A stretch of 64,000 nucleotides of DNA from Batillaria attramentaria (GCA_018292915.2 JACVVK020000201.1:620001-684000); one strand, 5' to 3'. Shown: positions 10,068-20,418, counted from the first letter of the stretch. Program-made: numbers and translations. The notes: a model not told the origin generated them from the sequence alone.

Positions 10068-13000
10068 ATGCCCGAGACGAGGAGTATGGCTACGGTCAAG
10101 CAGGGTGAGCAGGTCGAGGGGGGTGCAGGTGTCAACCCGACCACTTTGGAAACTCCGCGTAGGTTGTGCGAGGGACGGGGTCGGGGCGGACCAAATCATG
10201 CCGGGGATCAGGCTCAAACTTCTCCTGGCATGAGACAGGGTAACGTAGTTCCTCCCCAGCCAAGTAGTCAGAGTGATTTATCCCAGGTGTCTAGCATGTT
10301 TCAGCAGTTTCTTACCTTCCAAGCGCGGAGGGAGCAAGAGGAACAACGTAGGCGAGAGGAACGTGAACAGCGCCTAGAGGAGGAGAGACGAGAGGAGAGG
10401 CAGCGCCTAGAGGAGGAGAAACAGCGCATGGAAGAGGCAAGAAGACAGGAGAGAGATCAGTTCATGCAGCTACTCAGAAAGATGGACGATCGGAGGGATC
10501 GAGAACTAGAGCAGGCCGAGAGAAAGGAAAATAAGATCGAAGGTCTAAAGTTCCCGTTTTTCGAAGAAGGTAAGGATAAGATTGACGAGTACTTAGAACA
10601 ATTTGAACGAGTGGCTGAAGTGCAGAAGTGGAAACGGGATACCTGGTCCAGCCGGTTGTTGCCGTTCTTGCGTGGCACGGCTCGCACCTTATTCTTTGCG
10701 CTAAGTAAGGAGGAGTCGGATGACTATGATAAGCTACGGGATGCCTTGTTGAAGCGTTTCGACTTAACCGCTGAGGGATACAGGCAACGCTTTCGCAACA
10801 GTAAGAAGGATCCTGGTGAATCCTTTGTTCAGTTTGTCGTCCGCCTAGGGACGTATTTGACTAAATGGTGTTGTCTAGCAGGCAAAGACGAGAAGAAAGC
10901 ATGCGATTTGCGGGATCTGCTACTACAGGAGCAGTTAATGGAGACCTTGACATCAGACTTGGCGATCCGGGTGAGGGAAAAGCTGCCCGAGGACGTCAAC
11001 GCCGCTGCACGTGCTGCCGATGTCATAGTGGAGGCCAAGCGAGCCTGTTCATCGAAGAGGCCGCCACCAACCAACCATCAGGGACGACCCGGGTTACAGC
11101 CCAAAACCCAGAGAGAAGGTCAGCCAAACAGTGGCGCCCCAAAGGTAAATATTAAGGAGGCGAAAGAGAAGGGTCTCTGTTTTAAGTGTGGCAAGGCAGG
11201 TCATAGGAGCAAGGATTGTGTGGGTACTTCAGCGGTAGTCACTTTGCCGCGAGAAGTTTCTGTCGACCAGGCGGTCGCTCTATGTGAACCTTGCAGTAAT
11301 TTGAGATTTGAACCTGAGTGTGAGGTTGTAATAGAAGGTCAGAAGGTGCCTGGCTTGAGGGACACTGGGGCGGATACGCTGATTGTTGATTCGAACCTTG
11401 TAGCTGACTCGCGTCGTACGGGTCTCAAGAAGCATGTTACTCTGGCGGTTGCTAGCCTGGGGGGATGGTGTGACACGGCGTATGTCACTTTGACGTCGCC
11501 GTATTTTTCAGGTCGTGCCTTGGCTGTTCTAATGCCAGATCCAGTCACTCCCGTCATCATCGGCAACCACTTGGAGTTGGAGACGGGAGAGGAGGTGAGA
11601 GTCCCCGTGTATGGTGTGGGACCAGCGGCATGCTCCGTGCAGACCCGGGCCCAGTCCAGGAAGTCGGGACCCACGCCGCTTTCTGTGTCGGAGCCCACCC
11701 TGGGGGGAGTTGGCCCGAAAGCCTTGGCCAGAATGCAGCGCGAAGACGACACGCTGAAGCGTGTCCGCCAGAACGCCGACAGTGGGCAAGAGTTTCGAGG
11801 GAAGTCTGGCGTTGTGTCGTTCCAGTGGTATAAGGATCTGTTGTACCGGACCTACAAAGGAACGACGGGAACTTATAGGCAGCTGGTAGTGCCCAAGGAG
11901 TTACGCAGTGAGGTGCTGCGGCTAGCCCACGACCCGCCCATGGCTGGTCACATGGGAGCGAAGCGTACTAGAGAAAGGGCATGGACATCATTCTACTGGC
12001 CGGGGATGGCGGCCGACGTCCGTAGGTACTGTTCTTCTTGCGATGTGTGCCAAAGAATGTCTCCAAGGGGCCAGGTCGCGAAAGTTCCCCTGGAAAGGAT
12101 GCCGCTCATTGACGAGCCGTTTCGCCGTGTGGCTGTAGACTTAGTGGGACCCATTGTGCCAGCGTCAGACCGAGGGTACCGCTACATTCTCGTAATGGTG
12201 GACTACGCCACAAGATATCCGGAGGCCACTCCGTTGAAGAATATCGAGACCGAAACCGTCGCGGAGGCCTTGTGGAACATGTGGACCCGTCTGGGCATCC
12301 CTGCCGAGGTCCTGTCCGACAGAGGGACGCAGTTTGTGAGTGCCATGATGAAAGAAGTTCAGCGATTGCTGTCCGTGCAAGGTATCTCTACAGCCCCTTA
12401 CCACGCCCAGTGTAACGGGCTCGTTGAAAGGTTCAACGCCACTCTCAAGGGGATGCTGAAGAAGTGCTGTCAGGAAAAGCCGAAGAACTGGGACCGATTC
12501 ATCCCGGCCGTGTTGTTCGCCTACCGCGAGGTCCCGCAGGAGTCTTTGGGTTTCTCCCCATTTGAGCTATTGTATGGAAGAACCGTGAGGGGTCCGATGC
12601 ACGTGTTGAAGCAGTTATGGACAGAGGACGTGGAGGATGAAGACGTGCGACTTGCCTCAGAGTATGTGGTAGACCTGCGCAATCGGATTGAGCAGACGTG
12701 CGAGATGGCCAGGAGCGCATTGGACCGAGCTTCTGCGAGGCACAAGACACACTTTGACAAAAAAGCCCGTCCCCGAAGCTTTGCGATTGGCGACAAGGTG
12801 TTGCTGCTGTTGCCCGGGAAAGCGAACAAATTGGAGGTGTCCTGGCAGGGTCCATTTGTTGTGATGGGGAAAAAGGGGGTCAATGACTACCGTATTCAGA
12901 TCGGAGAGAAGGAAAGGTTGTATCACATCAACGTCTTGAAAAGATATGTCGAGAGGGGAGACAAGCCACAGTCCGATCATGAAACCAAGACCGTTAGAGT

Positions 13001-14510
13001 GTCCACTGCTGTGGTAGAGGAGGGACCTGAAGAAGTTGGGTTTGCCGCTTCCACGATTCCCTTGATTCCACTGCAAGCTTCGGAGGGGCCCGAGCAGGTG
13101 AACTTGGACCCCAGTTACCCAGAACTCCACGAGGAGCTTAGGAGTATCTGTAGTGAGTTCCGCGACGTTTTGACCGATGCCCCGAACAGTACGTCATTGG
13201 ATGAGTGTGAGATTGTCGTGTTGTCCGAGCAGCCCGTCCGCACGCAGCAGTACCCGCTTCCCCACGCTCTGAGGCGAACTGTCGAGGACGAAGTAGACAG
13301 CATGCTCAAGCTAGGAGTAATAGAGAGAGCTGCGTCGCCTTACTCGTCGCCCATCGTGCTAGTTAAAAAGCCAGACGGCAAGATCCGGTTCTGTGTGGAT
13401 TTTAGAAAGCTTAACAAGCAAGTAGAGTTCGACGCCGAACCTATGCCCGACGTGGACTATCTTTTTGCCAAGATTGGAAAGGCGAAGTACCTGAGCAAAC
13501 TAGACCTGTCGAAGGGATACTGGCAGGTGCCCCTGCGAGAAGAGGACAAGCCGAAGACAGCGTTCACGACTCCCGGAGGACAGTACCAGTGGCGTGTGAT
13601 GCCATTCGGCTTGAAAACGGCGGGAGCGATTTTCAGTCGTATGATGAGAAAGCTACTTGCGCCGCTCAACCGCAGTGACATCGACAATTTCATGGACGAT
13701 GTTCTCATTGCAAACGAAGCCAAAGAGGAGCACATGGATGCACTGCGTGCGTTGTTTCTGCGACTTCGTGAGGTGAGGTTGTCGGCAAGACCTTCCAAGT
13801 GTTTTCTGGGTTTTCGGGAACTTGAGTATCTGGGGCACCGTGTAGGGAGTGGCAAGTTGTGGCCTGTCGATTCCAAGGTGGACAAGATTCGAGGAGCCGC
13901 ACGACCCACGACCAAGAAAGAACTGCGGGCCTTCCTGGGGTTAGCGGGTTTTTACCGTCGCTTTGTGCCCCATTTTTCCGAGATTGCCTTGGCGCTGACT
14001 GACAAGACCAAGGGAGGACAACCCAACAAGGTGAAGTGGGATGAGAATTGTGAGCGGGCTTTCCAAACCTTGAAAGCTAGACTTTGCAGTAGCCCTGTTG
14101 TGTGTCTTCCGCAGTCTGACCTGCCCTACATTCTACGCACCGACGCATCTGAGAAAGGACTGGGCGCTGTTCTCCTACAGGACCAGGGTCAGGGACCGCA
14201 GCCCGTGGCCTATGCTAGCAAGAAGCTTACAGGACCGGAACTCAACTATTCAGTGATTGAGAAAGAGTGCCTTGCCGTCGTCTGGGGGATCGAAAAGTTC
14301 GACCCGTATCTCTACGGCAAGACATTCGTGTTGGAAACTGACCACCAGCCGCTGCAACACCTCGATCGGGTCAAGTTAGCCAACGGTCGGCTCACCAGGT
14401 GGGCTCTGAAACTGCAGAGATATTCTTTCCGAATCAGAGTCATCCCGGGAAGGGAAAACGTCGGTGCTGACTATCTGAGTAGGGTGGCGGACGCTTGTGG
14501 GGATGGATAG
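10068..14510 (+). CDS. gag-pol: Gag-Pol polyprotein (Gag-PR-INT-RT-RNaseH order)
   Basis: 1480 residues in one frame, from the ATG at 10068 to TAG. Gag: a charged coiled coil (about 85-158), a capsid region (160-326) whose end (about 238-326) resembles a SCAN domain, and a CCHC zinc knuckle C371-C374-H379-C384. Protease: DTGA at 432-435 and a VIIGN motif near 496-500. Integrase: zinc site H621-H628-C655-C658, catalytic D691, D751 and E787 with the D,D-35-E spacing, then a GPF module (about 926-960). Reverse transcriptase: about 1055-1290, with D1146 in KLDLSKGYWQ and FMDD at 1208-1211 where YxDD is usual. RNase H: D1359, a Glu in the IEKE motif (1397-1400), D1425 and a final ADYLSR. It would form particles, copy the RNA and integrate the cDNA. 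With no stop or shift between gag and pol, the ratio of products must be set otherwise. Confidence 0.96.
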   Translation: MPETRSMATVKQGEQVEGGAGVNPTTLETPRRLCEGRGRGGPNHAGDQAQTSPGMRQGNVVPPQPSSQSDLSQVSSMFQQFLTFQARREQEEQRRREEREQRLEEERREERQRLEEEKQRMEEARRQERDQFMQLLRKMDDRRDRELEQAERKENKIEGLKFPFFEEGKDKIDEYLEQFERVAEVQKWKRDTWSSRLLPFLRGTARTLFFALSKEESDDYDKLRDALLKRFDLTAEGYRQRFRNSKKDPGESFVQFVVRLGTYLTKWCCLAGKDEKKACDLRDLLLQEQLMETLTSDLAIRVREKLPEDVNAAARAADVIVEAKRACSSKRPPPTNHQGRPGLQPKTQREGQPNSGAPKVNIKEAKEKGLCFKCGKAGHRSKDCVGTSAVVTLPREVSVDQAVALCEPCSNLRFEPECEVVIEGQKVPGLRDTGADTLIVDSNLVADSRRTGLKKHVTLAVASLGGWCDTAYVTLTSPYFSGRALAVLMPDPVTPVIIGNHLELETGEEVRVPVYGVGPAACSVQTRAQSRKSGPTPLSVSEPTLGGVGPKALARMQREDDTLKRVRQNADSGQEFRGKSGVVSFQWYKDLLYRTYKGTTGTYRQLVVPKELRSEVLRLAHDPPMAGHMGAKRTRERAWTSFYWPGMAADVRRYCSSCDVCQRMSPRGQVAKVPLERMPLIDEPFRRVAVDLVGPIVPASDRGYRYILVMVDYATRYPEATPLKNIETETVAEALWNMWTRLGIPAEVLSDRGTQFVSAMMKEVQRLLSVQGISTAPYHAQCNGLVERFNATLKGMLKKCCQEKPKNWDRFIPAVLFAYREVPQESLGFSPFELLYGRTVRGPMHVLKQLWTEDVEDEDVRLASEYVVDLRNRIEQTCEMARSALDRASARHKTHFDKKARPRSFAIGDKVLLLLPGKANKLEVSWQGPFVVMGKKGVNDYRIQIGEKERLYHINVLKRYVERGDKPQSDHETKTVRVSTAVVEEGPEEVGFAASTIPLIPLQASEGPEQVNLDPSYPELHEELRSICSEFRDVLTDAPNSTSLDECEIVVLSEQPVRTQQYPLPHALRRTVEDEVDSMLKLGVIERAASPYSSPIVLVKKPDGKIRFCVDFRKLNKQVEFDAEPMPDVDYLFAKIGKAKYLSKLDLSKGYWQVPLREEDKPKTAFTTPGGQYQWRVMPFGLKTAGAIFSRMMRKLLAPLNRSDIDNFMDDVLIANEAKEEHMDALRALFLRLREVRLSARPSKCFLGFRELEYLGHRVGSGKLWPVDSKVDKIRGAARPTTKKELRAFLGLAGFYRRFVPHFSEIALALTDKTKGGQPNKVKWDENCERAFQTLKARLCSSPVVCLPQSDLPYILRTDASEKGLGAVLLQDQGQGPQPVAYASKKLTGPELNYSVIEKECLAVVWGIEKFDPYLYGKTFVLETDHQPLQHLDRVKLANGRLTRWALKLQRYSFRIRVIPGRENVGADYLSRVADACGDG

Positions 14511-14582
14511 GGCTGTTCTGAGATTTTTGCAACATCACCCGCTTTGGAGGGTTATTGATCAAACTGGGTAGTTTCATCCTAG

Positions 14583-14592
14583 CGGGGGGGTA
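14583..14592 (+). other. polypurine tract
   Basis: GCGGGGGGGTA-type run ending directly at the TG of the right LTR; the expected plus-strand primer. It is mainly G, with TA at the junction. Confidence 0.7.
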
Positions 14593-15707
14593 TGTCGCGG
14601 TGTGTTGCGTGTTGTCTGTGTGTGTGTGTTTGGGGGTGGTTTCGGGTCTTGGTTGGTAATGTGTCACCTTAGTATGAGTCCCACTCCCCGCTATCTTTTC
14701 CCAGTGTGGTTATTTCTCGTGCGGTGCGTGTTGCACGCTTTTGGCGGGCATGGGGTGCCTCCGATTTCGTGAACACGGGTCGCAGGTGTTCATGCGGGTT
14801 GTCAGGCCGGGGCAGAACATGTTCGAGAGCTCTACAGTACAGGTAGCTTCAACATTGAGGCTCGCAGTTGTGGTCGCCATTTTTGGGACCCGTTGTAATA
14901 TTGATACACTTATGTGTTGCGGGAAATACACCAGGGGAAGTCTTCGTCCTTCCATGTAAGTATTCATCTTTCATCGTCTGTCTGTTTCTGGTTAGGTCTT
15001 TGTGTGTAGTTAGTGGGGGGGGGGGGGGGGGGGGGGGCGAGTTGGTTAGTCATAGGTTCACCGCTGTTTCACTATCATGCCATGTGTTTTGTCCCTTATC
15101 CGGTCATTTCCCCCTTTTCGTTAATTCATCTTCATTTTATCATGCCTTCGTGGTCGGTCATGGTTTTCATGTATAAATCATTGAGACCAGCATTGTTTCC
15201 GTATCATTTTTGGGGTGCTCTTGCTTTCGATGTACTTACCAGTATTTCAATCATGGGGTAATCTTGGCCTTCCAGGCCTGTTTGTGAATTTTCTATTTCA
15301 TGTCATCTTCGACTCGCGAGGCCGGGAGCGACAGTCTTTCCTTCCCGAGTGTTGAGAGTCGTTGCCACCAGAGACTCCCGTACTGTTGTCGGCTCGTCTG
15401 GCCCAGGGAGAAACTAGTGAAGTGCGCCTGACGTTATTATCTCTGCGGCCTTCTTCAGTACTGCTGGGCTGCTTCATCTCCCACCACCATCCTCTGCTGG
15501 TCGTGATCGTGGTGCGTAAAGCCGGGCGCGGCGGGGGGTTCACATCATCATCCTCGTCAAAGTCAGTCGCCACTGTTGTCGTCGCCCTCCTCGAGCCTCC
15601 GTTCACCATAACTATTGGGCGGAGAGAGGGGCGCAGTGATATTCACGCTACGATCTTCCTCACTCTCTGCGCTCTGTATTCTACGCGCGGGAGGGAGAAG
15701 GGAGAGT

Positions 15708-16225
15708 CCTTCAGTCTTCAGTCTTCGTATCATTCTTCAGTCTTCGTATCATCGTTCTTCAGTCTTCAGTCTTCGTGTCATCGTCCTTCAGTCTTCGTAT
15801 CATTCTTCAGTCTTCGTATCATCGTTCTTCAGTCTTCAGTCTTCGTATCATCGTTCTTCAGTCTTCAGTCTTCGTGTCATCGTCCTTCAGTCTTCGTATC
15901 ATCGTTCTTCAGTCTTCAGTCTTCGTATCATCGTCTTTCAGTGTTCAGTCTTCGTTCATCGTCTTTCAGTCTTCAGTCTTCGTGTCATCGTCCTTCAGTC
16001 TTCGTATCATTCTTCAGTCTTCGTATCATCGTTCTTCAGTCTTCAGTCTTCGTGTCATCGTCCTTCAGTCTTCGTATCATTCTTCAGTCTTCGTATCATC
16101 GTTCTTCAGTCTTCAGTCTTCGTATCATCGTCTTTCAGTGTTCAGTCTTCGTTCATCGTCTTTCGGTCTTCAGTCTTCGTTCATCGTCCTTCGGTCTTCA
16201 GTCTTCGTTCTTCGTCCTTCGGTCT
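15708..16225 (+). repeat. LTR minisatellite, right copy
   Basis: Same unit order as 8820-9337. A tandem array normally changes fast, so conserved unit order supports a recent insertion. Confidence 0.92.
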
Positions 16226-16610
16226 GCGTCCTTCTACAGTGGGCCGCGTTTCACGCTGTCGTCCCTGTCAGCGTTCGCTTCTTGTGTGTTAGATTAAAGC
16301 ACGTGCGTAGTTAAGCATATCGATAAAGCGGGACAGGTTAAGGTTACATCCGCTGACAAGTGTGACGCTTAAGTATTTTACAAGTGATCCACTTTGTTGT
16401 TGTGAATGTCTGTTTATTATTGATAGATTTACCCTTACTTCTTGTAGCCATCTCCCACCTCATCTTCCCATCGCCACCTTCATTACCATTAGCTTCATCG
16501 TCAACCCCCATCATCGGTATCATCCTCATTGACGTTATCACCCTTTCCGTCTTCATCCGTCACCATCATCATTGGCCTACGCGTCCTTCGTGTGATAGTG
16601 TGGTAGCGTT

Positions 16611-16616
16611 AATAAA
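16611..16616 (+). terminator. poly(A) signal in the right LTR
   Basis: AATAAA followed by a T/G-rich stretch (ATTGTCGTTCCTCGTGTG), the likely 3' end signal of the genomic RNA. Confidence 0.55.
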
Positions 16617-16726
16617 AAGCTCTATTGTCGTTCCTCGTGTGTTGTGTCGTTCATCTGTCTCTTTCGGTTCCTGTCTCTTTTGTTGAAAAGGGATCCCCGA
16701 CCCAGGAGTGGGTGGGGGACGCGACA

Positions 16727-16731
16727 ATGAT
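16727..16731. repeat. right target-site duplication ATGAT
   Basis: Exact match to 7705-7709, directly after the right LTR. Confidence 0.9.
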
Positions 16732-17020
16732 AATAAAACGTTTTTTATTCAGGATAGAGTATTTAGGCTTTGCTGCCTGTCTTACAAGCTGTCCTGCTAT
16801 TCTACGTTAAATGGTATTTTAAATATGGTATTTAAAAAAAAGACAACATCAAAACAAGGGGATGGGGGGGGGGGGAGGGGGGAGGAAGGGGAAAAAGAGG
16901 AAAAAAAAGACAAACAAAAGTATTAACTATCTAAAGGAAATGAAGAAGAGAAAAGTACACATGATAAACAAATCAAAACATACGTGGAATGTGTCGATGA
17001 TATTGGCTGTATGCCAAGTA

Positions 17021-17047
17021 AGAGAGAGAGAGAGAGAGAGAGAGCAT

Positions 17048-17117
<70 letters not shown>
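17021..17117. repeat. (AG)n-(AC)n compound microsatellite
   Basis: An AG run of about 24 bp, a short ATCTC spacer and an AC run of about 68 bp. The 290 bp before it (16732-17020) are A-rich with a GGGAGG run and hold no gene. Confidence 0.96.
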
Positions 17118-17118
<1 letters not shown>

Positions 17119-17602
17119 TTTGACCTTAACCATACCCCCTGCAAAGAATTAGGACTCCGCCAATTTCCAGTCACTGATGCCCGTTACGGCCAGCTAGTAT
17201 AACTGGTCAGACAGCCGTAGATCTTGGCAAAACATTTAACTATTCTGTGCTGCTCGGTCTCCACTCCACACACAAAAAAAGCTCTTTGCTCAGGGTTTGT
17301 AACAGCAATATTTACTTACTCTTTGGCCGAGACATTTAGTTATACGAGTGCGCCAAGGTCGTCTACAACTCCTTCGCTGAGAAGTCGGGGGAGGCATTAC
17401 TTGTCTGTCAAGCTTGCGAACATCCTCTGTTCGACTGTCACATGAGGGGTTCGTTGGAGCAAAAGGTGTTGATTGCATCAGGGGAGGATTTCCTTCCTAC
17501 AGATGAGACTATAGGTTGGGTTGGTGTTTTTAAAATAATAAGCGCATCTCCAGTACAGGCTGTTTACCCCCGTGCACTTTTTAGAACAACACAAGCCTTT
17601 TA
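17118..17602. other. noncoding, nothing recognised
   Basis: No coding signal or known repeat recognised. Confidence 0.6.
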
Positions 17603-17757
17603 GCCTTTTAACGTATTATCGTTGTTTTGTCCATCTCCAATGTCATCCCAAAGACGGTGGTGGATCACTTGAATAATTTCTGACCTTGTCAGAGATTCGA
17701 ACCGTCAACCTTCTCATCGAGAGACCAACGCTCATCAGTCTAGCTGAGCTATCCTGA
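17603..17757 (-). mobile_element. old, diverged tRNA-headed SINE copy
   Basis: On the minus strand it starts with a tRNA-like head (GGATAGCTCAGCTAGAC as box A, GGTTCGAATC as box B, a perfect GCTC/GAGC D stem). Then follow CCGTCTTTGG and ACGTTAAA, the core words of the main SINE family here. The anticodon and T stems do not pair properly, so it is not a working tRNA gene. Confidence 0.6.
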
Positions 17758-19341
17758 CCCCCCACGTGGACGTGAGAGAGGTCATAGGGACATCATACAT
17801 ACTGCCATACATGTTGGCAACTTGACCTCAGACGACATTGAGTACTTGAAAGCTGTTTGACTTTGAGCCTACAACCACCGTGTGGTACACGCATCACGTC
17901 ATACAGTGGCAACAGAAGCCCTATCCGTGGCATTACCCGTCACTCTACCTGAATGGAAGGTGGTCCTGGGAAGACATTCTCTAGACGGGATCTCAGTGTA
18001 TTGGGAAGAAAAGACCAGACGATGCGTGCAAATCTACGTGGTTCTTACTCAACTAGCCTGCAGGACGTTGGTATGATTTCTGGCCCGACCTCCCAGCCAG
18101 CCCCCCCCCCCTTCTCCCCGCCCCCTCCCCCATCTCTCCCCCCCCCCCCCACACACATCCGCCATTTTCCACCACAGTGGAATACACCTCACCCCCTCTC
18201 CATTGATAAAAGTGCTGGATGGATGTCAGGAACCAGATTGTTGTATTCTAAATATTCATTGTAATTCAAATCGTAACAAGTACTACAGGTTTCTTGGTTC
18301 CTGCCATTATAGTAAGTTGTGTTTTTAATTGAAATGATAGAATTCTGATAGAGTAGATGATGACGTCAACCACTGAAATTGCGTATGTTGCTTCCGTCAG
18401 AAACAAATTGTGACGTAAACGAAAACTGACGTCTGTTCCTGTTCAGAGATATAGCTGATGAGCGGAAAACCGTCAACTAGCCATTTTGACACTGATCGTC
18501 ATTATTACCGAAGTATTTGCCCTTTGTGTAGGGGTAAGCTTTTTTAAATTGTATTTTGTTAGTACGTTGATGTAAGTAACTGTTGTCACTTTGGTTACTT
18601 TAAAGGTGCATGTCTAACTCTATGTAGTGTAAGACTTGTCATTACTGTGACGGTAGTTTTAACTGGTGGCTCAGCACATTGTAAGACAGTTGAGGACTGC
18701 GTTTGAGTGTGTATGTCATGCATATCTGTGTCCACTGCTGATGGAACGTCACGGACTATTTTATATCAACAGCGGTCTGGCTGGGGTCCAGAGTAACGGG
18801 TTGAGGCTGCACTGAGGCTGACGGTCGGACGTGTCTCCTCCACGCAAGCAGGCGCGTATCGTGTCGACGCCACTTGGTACCCGTGGACCACCTGACGAGT
18901 TGGGACTGAGTTTTACCTACGTGGGCCTTCTCCACCCTGAAGACGGCGGCGTCCGTTCCGGGAGAAAGGACGTATACACTCGTTACGTACTCCTCCAACT
19001 GTCAGAGACCAGGCCACCAGTATAGTTTCCCAGTTTAAGGGATAGAGACTGTTAATTATATCGTTTGTATTATCAACTAGTTTTGGTAATTAGCCAGTAG
19101 TTACCATCAAGTCGCCTGTCACGTTCCGCGACAGACGGAAGTGCTGGTGCTGTGATTCTTATTGTATGTGTTAAATGTGTGTGTGTAGTTAAGTGTTGAG
19201 TGTTTGTGGTAAAGATTTCGTATTGTATTCTCAGCGTTTTCTGCGTCTGGTGTTGTATGGTTGCGAGCGGTGTGGGAGCAAGTGGTTATTTGCGTGTGTG
19301 AATGTGTGTATGAGTTGGAAGGCAGGACAGGGTCGTGACAA
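17758..19341. other. noncoding region with a CRE-like motif cluster
   Basis: No supported gene. Three TGACG motifs, one a full TGACGTCA, lie within about 75 bp (18358-18432). A C-rich low-complexity patch lies at about 18100-18151. Confidence 0.5.
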
Positions 19342-19490
19342 TGGGTGGGTGTTTTGAGGTCTAACGTTTTCTGTCCATGGCAAAGGTGGCTCCAAAGTCG
19401 CTCTGAAAAAGGCCTGTGGGGATTTGAAACCACGGCCTTCTGATATCGTGTCCGAGGCTTAGCCGAATTTACCCCAACGACTCCACCTTG
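19342..19490 (-). mobile_element. old, diverged SINE copy
   Basis: The minus strand reads a tRNA-like head with a box B-like GGTTTCAAATCC, then GGCCTTTTTC, AACGTTAGAC and ACACCCACCC, in the order of the main SINE family. Many substitutions show it is old. Confidence 0.6.
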
Positions 19491-19988
19491 ATGCATGAGG
19501 AAAAGGGGGGGGGGGGGGGTGCGCATAATGGACACCTTAAATTCTGTCCTGAAAACCTCAGTGTTTGCACACCCTTTCACGAGAAGGAAATGTTCAGATT
19601 CCTGACTAGTTCTTGTTGCCTTTCATTCAGCCCCTGCCATTCAGCCCAATCGGTGACCATAGAGCACTGACCGTTCTCGAAAAATACCAACAATGGTTTG
19701 GGAAGAGGATTAAGAAGGCAAAAGACCATACGTTATTTGATCTCTACAAACTTTACTCTCAAAGTTCAACCCGGGGTCAACCAGGCCTTCTTGGCATAGT
19801 TCAAATTTACGCACAATGTGAGGTTTATCCTTTGCTTTCATGGAAAGCGCCGCGACACATGAGCCCAGTTTGCTGTTGTAATGCTTACATAGGTTGAGCA
19901 GTTGTGTTTTGTTAAGTTCAGTGTTATGTTTACATTGTTTTTGCTGATGTTTTTATTGTATACTGGAGTGTCAAAGTCAAGTTTTCCA
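19491..19988. other. noncoding, nothing recognised
   Basis: Starts with a G run (about 19505-19519); otherwise unremarkable. Confidence 0.6.
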
Positions 19989-20130
19989 ATAATAATGATA
20001 ATAATGGAATAATAATAATAATAATAATAATCTCATTAATATAGGCGCTTTATCCCAAATATTTTACTCAGAAGCGCCGCGAGATACACCCAACACGCAC
20101 GCTCACGTGAATCACACGCATTCTCTCACA
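19989..20130 (-). mobile_element. LINE 3' end with stem-loop and ATT tail
   Basis: On the minus strand: GTGATTCACGTGAGC, then GGCGCTTCTGAG, GGGATAAAGCGCC and an ATT repeat. The two GGCGCTT/AAAGCGCC arms can pair. This matches the plus-strand copy at 28575-28686, which shares GTGATTCACGTGAGC and the same hairpin-plus-ATT layout. It is a 5'-truncated non-LTR element. Confidence 0.6.
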
Positions 20131-20356
20131 CACTGGACATGAACACATTACAATCACGTGGTGCGAAGGGCCAGCTCAGCAATTTAAGTTTCAGAATTTT
20201 TAGAATTGCATTTATTTATGAATTTTGTGGGCTGAACATTTCCAAAGCAGAGCTAGAGGGGGAGGAAGCCGTAGTACCCGGAGAGAACCCCCGACGGCCG
20301 GCCTGAATGAACGGTGCCACATTCGAGAAAGAAAAGTTCTTCTCCCCGAGTAGGGC

Positions 20357-20418
20357 TCGATATCACCCATATGTGATGGAAAAGGACGTTAAACTCCCAA
20401 ACACCCACCCACCCACCG
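20357..20418 (+). mobile_element. 5'-truncated SINE copy
   Basis: Carries only the core and tail of the SINE family: GATATCACC, TGGAAAAGGACGTTAAAC, then CCACCCACCC. No clear target duplication. Confidence 0.75.

Larger units (their letters stand above)
7710..16726 (+). mobile_element. complete Gmr1-type Ty3/gypsy LTR retrotransposon
   Basis: A 9,017-bp element with every expected part in order: 5-bp target duplication, left LTR (7710-9838), tRNA-Ala type primer site (9840), leader, one gag-pol ORF (10068-14510), G-rich polypurine tract (14583-14592) and right LTR (14593-16726). The LTRs start TGTCGCG and end CGCGACA, a 7-bp inverted terminal repeat. The LTRs appear identical except that a G homopolymer has 18 residues on the left and 23 on the right. 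The ORF has no stop or frameshift, so the copy looks recent and potentially active. The pol order is PR-INT-RT-RNaseH, not the PR-RT-RNaseH-INT usual for gypsy; from established knowledge this arrangement defines Gmr1-like elements, first reported from deuterostomes. No envelope-like ORF is present. Confidence 0.96.
14593..16726 (+). repeat. right (3') LTR, 2134 bp
   Basis: Same start, end and internal features as the left LTR. Its G run has 23 residues instead of 18, which accounts for the whole 5-bp length difference. All long translated frames compared between the two LTRs are identical, so little or no substitution has built up since insertion. Confidence 0.96.

Noticed and set aside
13900..14592. 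Possible envelope gene after pol, which would make the LTR element virus-like
   Set aside because: Only 82 bp separate the pol stop from the right LTR, and no other frame fits. No envelope is present.
17680..17757. Possible tRNA gene on the minus strand
   Set aside because: Boxes A and B and the D stem are good, but anticodon and T stems do not pair, and a SINE core follows. Called an old SINE.
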